Assembly (NCBI GenBank): GCA_018646565.1
Contig: JABGUO010000208.1
Span: forward strand, 1 to 5,001
Origin: Opitutia bacterium
GTDB lineage: Bacteria; Verrucomicrobiota; Verrucomicrobiia; Opitutales; Seribacteraceae
DNA length: 5,001 bases
Direction: 5' to 3'
Part shown: piece after piece, positions 1 through 5,001 of the stretch
Position numbering within the stretch: position 1 is the first letter of the stretch
Layout of the letters: every line of letters starts with the position of its first letter
The notes under the pieces: generated by a model
Told to the model about the DNA's origin: nothing
Seen by the model: the letters and a program-made list of their open reading frames with translations, nothing else
The model's database searches: none
Program-made: the position numbers and the translations under genes

Positions 1-1
1 G

Positions 2-535
2 AATTTTGAACGAACGGAAGTCTTTTACTGTTTGGGTCTTTTATCTATTGTTTTGGTAAATCAAGTCTGGAGTTTTTACGAATCACAATTTTTTTTAAAA
101 TTAATTTCCAAATCCCTGCGAACTTCAATTATTTTAACCATCGGAAGTTTATTTTTACCCGTTATTTTGTGCGAGGGATTAAAAGTAAATGATTATCTAT
201 TGATTTTTTTGATCACTCACCTGTTTTGGATTAATTGTGTGTTAAGCAAATCATGGGAGAATGAATACCTTGATTTAGAAAAACCTTCTCTTATTCCCTT
301 TTTGAAGAATCAAAACTTTTATTGTGAAATTTGTGTACTTACACTATTACTGTCTTCAGCGAACCTATCCCTCTATTTTTTCAATATTCATATAGAGATT
401 ATCTTTTTGAGTTTAATATTTACAGTTTATTTTTTAATTATATTTTTACTAAAATCCAATATGTGTAAGATACAAAAAAGAATTCTATTGGATCAATTTT
501 ATTGGATTACTCCTTTATGTTATAGTTTTGTGTAA
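2..535 (+). CDS. Polytopic membrane protein, possibly UbiA-like (5' partial)
   Basis: The reading frame is open from the first complete codon to a TAA at 533-535, giving 177 residues with no start signal. A TTG at 32 is the first possible start, but the frame continues upstream into more hydrophobic sequence, so I read this as the C-terminal part of a longer protein. Hydrophobic stretches at about residues 7-25, 41-57, 64-82, 106-126, 131-150 and 161-176 suggest roughly six membrane segments, with basic loops such as K151-R160 between them. A polar loop after the third segment carries N78-C79, W85-E86, D91 and S96-L97. Acidic loop residues between helices are a feature of UbiA-type prenyltransferases, and this block resembles, from memory, uncharacterised membrane proteins of Verrucomicrobia and Planctomycetes. 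The canonical UbiA first motif (NDxxDxxxD) is not in the visible part, so the family is a guess. The gene is strongly AT-rich. Only five bases separate it from the methyltransferase gene, which implies co-transcription. That it is a membrane protein is well supported; its function is unknown. Confidence 0.75.
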   Translation, partial: NFERTEVFYCLGLLSIVLVNQVWSFYESQFFLKLISKSLRTSIILTIGSLFLPVILCEGLKVNDYLLIFLITHLFWINCVLSKSWENEYLDLEKPSLIPFLKNQNFYCEICVLTLLLSSANLSLYFFNIHIEIIFLSLIFTVYFLIIFLLKSNMCKIQKRILLDQFYWITPLCYSFV

Positions 536-540
536 ATATT

Positions 541-1170
541 ATGAGCTTTGATCACATTGCGCCTATCTATAATATTGGAGAAAATGTTTTCTTTGGAAAT
601 CGATTAAATTTAGCGAGGACGGTTTTTACTGATGAATTGATGAATTCCCGTTCGGTACTTTTATTGGGCGAGGGTAGGGGGAAATTTCTCCAAGAATTGC
701 TTGCGATTAATCATTGCTGTTCTGTAACAATCGTTGATTCATCGACAAGGATGATTCGGTATCAGAAATCGATAGTTACGAAGGCTAACTTCGATCGCGT
801 TAATTTTCATTGTGTTTCAATTGAAACTTTTTCTACCAATCAAAAGTTTGATTTAATCTGTTCATTTTTCTTTTGGGATTGTTTTACAGTCCAACAGATC
901 AATAAGTTGGTGCCATTTTGTAGTACACTTTTATTAACAAAAGGCTTATGGATTAATAGTGATTTTATTGATTTAATGAACCATAGAAACGATACAAATT
1001 ATTTTAAAATCCGATTATTGTATTTATTCTTCCATTTAACCACTGGAATTCGTGCATGGCGTGTAGAGCCATTTAAATTTTTTGCCGAGGAAAATGGTCT
1101 TCGTTTATTAAAAATTGATGAAACTAAGAAAAATTTCATCAGTACAGAACTTTATCAAAAGATAATCTAA
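541..1170 (+). CDS. Class I SAM-dependent methyltransferase, UbiE-like
   Basis: A complete 209-residue protein, ATG to TAA, of a size usual for small Rossmann-fold methyltransferases. It opens with FDHIAPIY (residues 3-10), the kind of N-terminal helix seen in UbiE/COQ5-like enzymes. Motif I is V39-LLLGEGRG-G47, the glycine-rich SAM loop. The usual acidic residue at the end of strand 1 (as in LDLGCGTG) is replaced by leucine at position 41. Strand 2 ends in D66 (TIVDSS), the expected ligand of the SAM ribose. Strand 4 is FDLICSFFFWDCF (103-115). A distinctive C-terminal half follows: LWINSDF (136-142), then a hydrophobic helix and LTTGIRAWR (166-174), typical of a methyltransferase group often found beside UbiA-like membrane proteins in environmental bacteria (my recollection). 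The substrate is unknown; the membrane-protein partner suggests a lipid or quinone-like compound. No transmembrane helix is evident, although residues 157-170 could touch the membrane. No Shine-Dalgarno precedes the ATG. The fold assignment is firm; a specific gene name is not justified. Confidence 0.85.
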   Translation: MSFDHIAPIYNIGENVFFGNRLNLARTVFTDELMNSRSVLLLGEGRGKFLQELLAINHCCSVTIVDSSTRMIRYQKSIVTKANFDRVNFHCVSIETFSTNQKFDLICSFFFWDCFTVQQINKLVPFCSTLLLTKGLWINSDFIDLMNHRNDTNYFKIRLLYLFFHLTTGIRAWRVEPFKFFAEENGLRLLKIDETKKNFISTELYQKII

Positions 1171-1236
1171 TTGTGATTTTCGGTCTAAAATTCTTGACCA
1201 CTACTACCCTAGCTACAAAATAGATCGTTCTGTGGC

Positions 1237-1264
1237 TTGATGAGCTGGTTATATAGAATATACT
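1237..1264 (+). promoter_or_regulatory. Candidate sigma-70 type promoter for gltB
   Basis: TTGATG at 1237-1242 (four of six matches to TTGACA) and TATACT at 1259-1264 (five of six to TATAAT) are separated by 16 bases. Transcription would begin near 1271, leaving a leader of about 20 bases before the gltB ATG. It lies in the only intergenic gap of the window, as expected if gltB has its own promoter apart from the upstream pair. It is a consensus match by eye in AT-rich DNA, where chance hits are common, and other phyla can have different -35 and -10 preferences. Confidence 0.4.
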
Positions 1265-1273
1265 AAAAGCTCA
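1241..1273. repeat. Short inverted repeat around the gltB -10 element
   Basis: TGAGCT at 1241-1246 and AGCTCA at 1268-1273 are perfect reverse complements, six bases each, separated by 21 bases. They flank the candidate -10 hexamer, and between them lies the AT-rich, partly symmetric TATAGAATATA (1252-1262). The arms are about 27 bases apart centre to centre, so a regulator could bind both sides of the promoter. A six-base inverted repeat can arise by chance, and no known nitrogen-regulator consensus was recognised. Confidence 0.25.
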
Positions 1274-1291
1274 CACTAAACTTTTTTAAAT

Positions 1292-4200
1292 ATGACATTA
1301 CCCCAAAAACAAGGATTGTACGATCCCGCAAACGAACATGAGAATTGCGGAATAGGTTTGATTGTAGACATGAAGGGCAGGCGCTCCCACGAAATTGTCC
1401 AAGGAGCGCTAGAAATCTGCGTAAATTTAGACCATCGAGGAGGATGCGGATGCGATCCAATAACTGGAGATGGTGCCGGTTTATTTATCCAATTGCCTGA
1501 CAAGTTTCTTAGAAAATCATGCTTTTCAGAAATGTCATTAACTCTACCTCCTGAGGGTGATTACGGAGCCGCATTCATTTATCTGTCTAAAGATGAGGAT
1601 TTATATTCAAATGAAAAAACTGTAACTGCAGAAGTTCTTGCTGAATTGGAAATGGAATTGCTTGGTTGGAGAACTGTACCCGTAAGAAGCGAAATTTTAG
1701 GTAAAGCTTCCGCAGAATGCGAACCCAGAATGGAACAACTTTTCGTTAAACGTCCTCAAGGAACCGAACCGGGGCTACCTTTTGAAAGAAAACTTTACCT
1801 AGCACGTAGGATTATCAGTCATCGCTTGAGGTTCAGCTCAAAGGATCCTGATGTTAGTTTTCATGTAAGTTCGTTTTCCTCAAAAACAATGACTTACAAG
1901 GGAATGTTGACTACTCAACAACTCACGGATTACTTCCCGGACTTACTTGATCCTTCAATGGAGTCAGCCCTAGCACTGACTCATTCGAGATTTTCAACTA
2001 ATACATTTCCAAGTTGGCACAGGGCACAACCATTTCGATATTTATGTCATAACGGAGAGATTAACACTGTACGGGGGAACGAGAATTGGTTGTATGCCCG
2101 TCAAATGCAACTTGCAAGCAATGTATTTGGGGATGATGTCAAGAAATTGCTTCCCATCATAAGGGAGGACGGTTCAGATTCTCAAAAGTTTGATAATTGT
2201 TTGGAGTTTTTAATACTCTCTGGTCGAAGTTTATCACATGCAATGATGATGATGATACCAGAACCGTGGGAAAAACATCAGGACATGCCTCAATTCAAGC
2301 GTGATTTTTACGAGTTTCACGCTTGCGTTATGGAACCGTGGGATGGTCCTGCTTCCATTGCTTTTTCAGATGGTACTCAAATTGGTGCCGTTTTAGACAG
2401 GAACGGGTTGAGACCTTCGCGATATTATGTAACGAAGGATGATAAGGTAATTTTAGCTTCCGAGGTGGGGGTTCTTTCTTCCATCGATCCGTTGAATGTT
2501 GTCAAAAAAGGCCGACTTGAGCCTGGTCGGATGTTTTTAATCGATATGGACCAGGGTAGAATAATTGATGATACGGAACTCAAAAAATCGATTGCCCAGG
2601 AACAACCGTATGGGATGTGGCTCAAGGAATCGATGATAAATTCAAATTCTTTGCCTTTGCCTCAACACAAAACGGTGGATGATTTTTCCTCAATTGTTGT
2701 TACACAAAAAGCATTTGGTTACACCTTTGAAGACCTTAGATTCTTGATTGGACCAAGTGCTCAATCCGGCAAGCAACCACTTGGTTCGATGGGTAATGAT
2801 TCACCATTGGCAGTTCTTTCAGACAAATCACAATCTCTCTATAATTATTTCAAGCAGTTGTTCGCCCAGGTAACTAATCCACCGATTGATCCTATACGAG
2901 AGGAGTTAGTAACTGCTTCAATAAGCTTTGTAGGATCAGAAGGTAATTTAACAAAACCCGGTCCGAAAAGTTGTAAGTTGATCAAATACGATTCACCATT
3001 GATAGACGATATTCAGACAACTCAACTTAAGGGTAAGTTACCCTCGGGTTTTATGTCATCAACTTTACCAATTCTTTTTAAGCCTGATACCTCAAAACTT
3101 CATGGGGAAGACCTTGAAATTGCCCTAGAGGCATTATTTAGGAAGGCCGATGAAGCGATTATCGAAGGTGTTAATGTTCTAATTTTATCTGATCGTGAAT
3201 TGTCCTCTGAGCGGGCTGCAATGCCCGCACTATTGGCATGTTCAGGGTTGCATCATCATCTTACAAGAAATGGAACAAGGACAAAAGTTTCCCTCGTTCT
3301 TGAATCGGGCGAGCCTCGTGAAGTGCAACACTTCGCCTTACTCATTGGATATGGAGTGGATCTGATAAATCCATATTTAGCACTTCAAACTGTTCGTCAC
3401 ATGATAGTCACTGGAGATATTAAGGGTGATCCTGTGATTGCCTGTAAGCATTTCTTGAAGGCTAATCTCAATGGAGTCATTAAGACAATGTCTAAAATGG
3501 GTATCTCGACCGTAGCGTCTTATCGAGGTGCTCAAATTTTTGAGTCAATTGGATTAAATCAATTACTCATAGATAAATATTTTACAAAAACTGCCACGAG
3601 AGTGGAAGGAATAGGGATGGATGCAATTGCCTCTGAATCTCGTCACCGACACAGCTTTGCTTTCGCGCCTAGACCCGATGAACGTTCATTACCTTTGGAC
3701 CCTGGTGGCGTATATCAGTGGAGATCTACAGGAGAAAAGCATTTATTTAACCCAAATACTATTCATAAATTACAAAAAGCTACACGGCTTGGAGATTATG
3801 AAGTCTTTAGGGAATATTCGAATGCTGTAAATGACCAGTCTCGGGATCTTTACACATTGAGGGGACTGATGGAGTTCAAGGTTGATGATCAAACTGAAAT
3901 CCCGTTAGAAGAGGTTGAACCCGCTTCGGAAATAGTTAAAAGATTCAAGACAGGTGCAATGTCTTATGGTTCAATTTCCAAAGAAGCACACGAAAGTTTG
4001 GCCATTGCGATGAACCGAATTGGTGGTAAGTCCAATACAGGGGAGGGAGGAGAGGATCTCGATCGATTTACTCCAGACCCTGATGGAACTTCCCGTAGGT
4101 CGGCAATTAAACAAGTGGCGAGTGGCAGATTTGGTGTCACTAGTTATTATTTGGTCAATTCTGATGAAATCCAAATTAAAATTGTTCAAGGTGCTAAACC

Positions 4201-5001
4201 TGGCGAGGGTGGAGAACTGCCTGGTCATAAAGTCTTACCGCCTATCGCAAAGACCCGTGGAACCACACCAGGTGTAGGATTAATTTCTCCGCCGCCCCAT
4301 CACGATATCTATTCAATTGAAGATTTAGCTGAATTGATTCATGATCTTAAAAACTCCAACATTCATGCTCGAGTAAATGTAAAACTCGTTTCTGAAGTGG
4401 GAGTGGGAACGATTGCGGCAGGAGTAGCAAAAGCGAAAGCGGATGTAATTCTTGTTTCAGGCTATGATGGTGGGACTGGAGCCTCGCCTCGGTCTTCAAT
4501 CCAGCATGCGGGAGCACCATGGGAATTAGGGGTTGCAGAAACAAATCAGACCCTTCTTTTAAATGACTTACGAAGTCGAATCGTTTTAGAAACCGATGGT
4601 CAGCTTAAGACGGGACGAGATGTTGCCATTGCTTGCTTATTAGGTGCGGAGGAATTCGGTTTTGCGACTGCTCCTTTAGTTACGCTGGGATGTTTGATGA
4701 TGAGAGTTTGTCATAAAAATACTTGTCCCGTTGGTATTGCTACTCAAGATCCTCGTCTCCGCAAAAAATTTGCAGGAGGGGCAGATGCGGTAGTAAACTT
4801 CATGCAGTTCATCGCCGAGGAAATGCGCGAAACAATGGCCAAGCTTGGGTTCCGCTCGATTAATGAAATGGTTGGCCGGGTGGACAGGCTAGAACTCCGT
4901 AACGCGGTGGATCATTGGAAAGCAAAGGGTCTTGATTATTCAAAAATTTTATACCGTCCTGATGTGGGTCCTGAAGTGGGGACATACTGTCAAATGAAGC
5001 A
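1292..5001 (+). CDS. gltB: Glutamate synthase large subunit (GOGAT), 3' partial
   Basis: This cytoplasmic enzyme makes two glutamates from glutamine and 2-oxoglutarate, the second half of the GS-GOGAT ammonia-assimilation cycle. The frame is open for 1236 codons to the window edge; the family is usually about 1500 residues, so only the C-terminal GXGXG domain (PF01493) is missing. The start is secure: an in-frame stop lies at 1277-1279 and the next Met (27) is beyond the catalytic Cys. C19 in NCGIGL is the Ntn nucleophile, expected to be exposed by removal of an 18-residue propeptide. The type 2 amidotransferase domain (19 to about 440) shows HRGGCGC (48-54), TGDGAG (58-63), [12 protein letters not shown] (231-242), HNGEINT (253-259), DGSDS (293-297), EPWDGP (348-353) and LDRNGLRP (368-375). 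The central domain covers about 465-770. The FMN synthase domain (about 820-1200) shows GAMSYGSIS (888-896), [12 protein letters not shown] (911-922), [14 protein letters not shown] (968-981) and [11 protein letters not shown] (1056-1066). The 3Fe-4S cysteines are C1134, C1140 and C1145. No Shine-Dalgarno is visible. gltD is expected downstream. Confidence 0.97.
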   Translation, partial: MTLPQKQGLYDPANEHENCGIGLIVDMKGRRSHEIVQGALEICVNLDHRGGCGCDPITGDGAGLFIQLPDKFLRKSCFSEMSLTLPPEGDYGAAFIYLSKDEDLYSNEKTVTAEVLAELEMELLGWRTVPVRSEILGKASAECEPRMEQLFVKRPQGTEPGLPFERKLYLARRIISHRLRFSSKDPDVSFHVSSFSSKTMTYKGMLTTQQLTDYFPDLLDPSMESALALTHSRFSTNTFPSWHRAQPFRYLCHNGEINTVRGNENWLYARQMQLASNVFGDDVKKLLPIIREDGSDSQKFDNCLEFLILSGRSLSHAMMMMIPEPWEKHQDMPQFKRDFYEFHACVMEPWDGPASIAFSDGTQIGAVLDRNGLRPSRYYVTKDDKVILASEVGVLSSIDPLNVVKKGRLEPGRMFLIDMDQGRIIDDTELKKSIAQEQPYGMWLKESMINSNSLPLPQHKTVDDFSSIVVTQKAFGYTFEDLRFLIGPSAQSGKQPLGSMGNDSPLAVLSDKSQSLYNYFKQLFAQVTNPPIDPIREELVTASISFVGSEGNLTKPGPKSCKLIKYDSPLIDDIQTTQLKGKLPSGFMSSTLPILFKPDTSKLHGEDLEIALEALFRKADEAIIEGVNVLILSDRELSSERAAMPALLACSGLHHHLTRNGTRTKVSLVLESGEPREVQHFALLIGYGVDLINPYLALQTVRHMIVTGDIKGDPVIACKHFLKANLNGVIKTMSKMGISTVASYRGAQIFESIGLNQLLIDKYFTKTATRVEGIGMDAIASESRHRHSFAFAPRPDERSLPLDPGGVYQWRSTGEKHLFNPNTIHKLQKATRLGDYEVFREYSNAVNDQSRDLYTLRGLMEFKVDDQTEIPLEEVEPASEIVKRFKTGAMSYGSISKEAHESLAIAMNRIGGKSNTGEGGEDLDRFTPDPDGTSRRSAIKQVASGRFGVTSYYLVNSDEIQIKIVQGAKPGEGGELPGHKVLPPIAKTRGTTPGVGLISPPPHHDIYSIEDLAELIHDLKNSNIHARVNVKLVSEVGVGTIAAGVAKAKADVILVSGYDGGTGASPRSSIQHAGAPWELGVAETNQTLLLNDLRSRIVLETDGQLKTGRDVAIACLLGAEEFGFATAPLVTLGCLMMRVCHKNTCPVGIATQDPRLRKKFAGGADAVVNFMQFIAEEMRETMAKLGFRSINEMVGRVDRLELRNAVDHWKAKGLDYSKILYRPDVGPEVGTYCQMK

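Noticed and set aside
1176..1191. Possible terminator hairpin after the methyltransferase gene (ATTTT, six-base loop, AAAAT)
   Set aside because: The stem is five A-T pairs only and no U-tract follows, so an intrinsic terminator cannot be claimed.
1194..1221. Second promoter candidate, TTGACC with CAAAAT at 16-base spacing
   Set aside because: The -35 is good but the -10 matches only four of six and lacks the initial T; the downstream pair 1237-1264 is the better candidate.
1233..1245. Possible sigma-54 promoter (TGGCTTGATGAGC), tempting because gltB is a nitrogen gene
   Set aside because: The GG and GC dinucleotides are 10 bases apart instead of the required 12, and the TTGC part is absent.
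1263..1503. Two overlapping minus-strand open frames of 65 and 75 codons
   Set aside because: They lie over the gltB start and conserved amidotransferase N-terminus, have no recognisable motifs and are antisense shadows of that gene.
2242..2256. Run of ATG triplets (four consecutive Met codons) inside gltB
   Set aside because: It encodes an ordinary Met-rich helix before the IPEPW motif; GltB homologues have similar Met-rich sequence here, so it is not a meaningful repeat.
2425..2625. Minus-strand open frame of 66 codons
   Set aside because: It is antisense to a conserved part of gltB and shows no family features.
3621..3830. Plus-strand open frame of 69 codons
   Set aside because: It is an alternative frame inside gltB; the gltB frame here encodes the conserved RHRHSF and HLFNP region.
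3971..4544. Several open frames of 65-85 codons on both strands
   Set aside because: All are covered by the FMN domain of gltB, the most conserved part of the window, and none resembles a known protein.

Overview
The window is bacterial: intronless genes, compact spacing, and a bacterial-type glutamate synthase gene. The DNA is AT-rich, most strongly in the first 1.2 kb. Neither of the two start codons that can be judged has a recognisable Shine-Dalgarno sequence. The first two proteins recall, from memory, uncharacterised pairs in the Planctomycetes-Verrucomicrobia group. That placement is tentative; Bacteroidota or another low-SD lineage remains possible.

Layout, all genes on the + strand. 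(1) Positions 2-535 hold the 3' part of a polytopic inner-membrane protein gene whose start lies before the window. (2) Positions 541-1170 hold a complete class I SAM-dependent methyltransferase gene, five bases after the previous stop and almost certainly in the same transcription unit. (3) Positions 1171-1291 are a 121-base intergenic region with a plausible sigma-70 type promoter and a small inverted repeat around its -10 element. (4) From 1292 to the window edge runs gltB, the large subunit of glutamate synthase (GOGAT). It is uninterrupted for 1236 codons and is cut off by the edge, before its C-terminal GXGXG beta-helix domain.

GltB takes the amide nitrogen of glutamine at its N-terminal amidotransferase domain, passes ammonia through an internal channel, and aminates 2-oxoglutarate at its FMN/3Fe-4S synthase domain. 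With glutamine synthetase it forms the main ammonia-assimilation cycle. All key motifs that fall inside the window are present. The electron-donating small subunit (gltD) would be expected downstream but is not visible.

The membrane protein and methyltransferase look like a two-gene module that modifies a lipid or other hydrophobic substrate. This is inferred from pairing and topology only. No mobile element, CRISPR array, tRNA or rRNA was seen. The gltB part is ordinary; the only part with novelty potential is the upstream pair.
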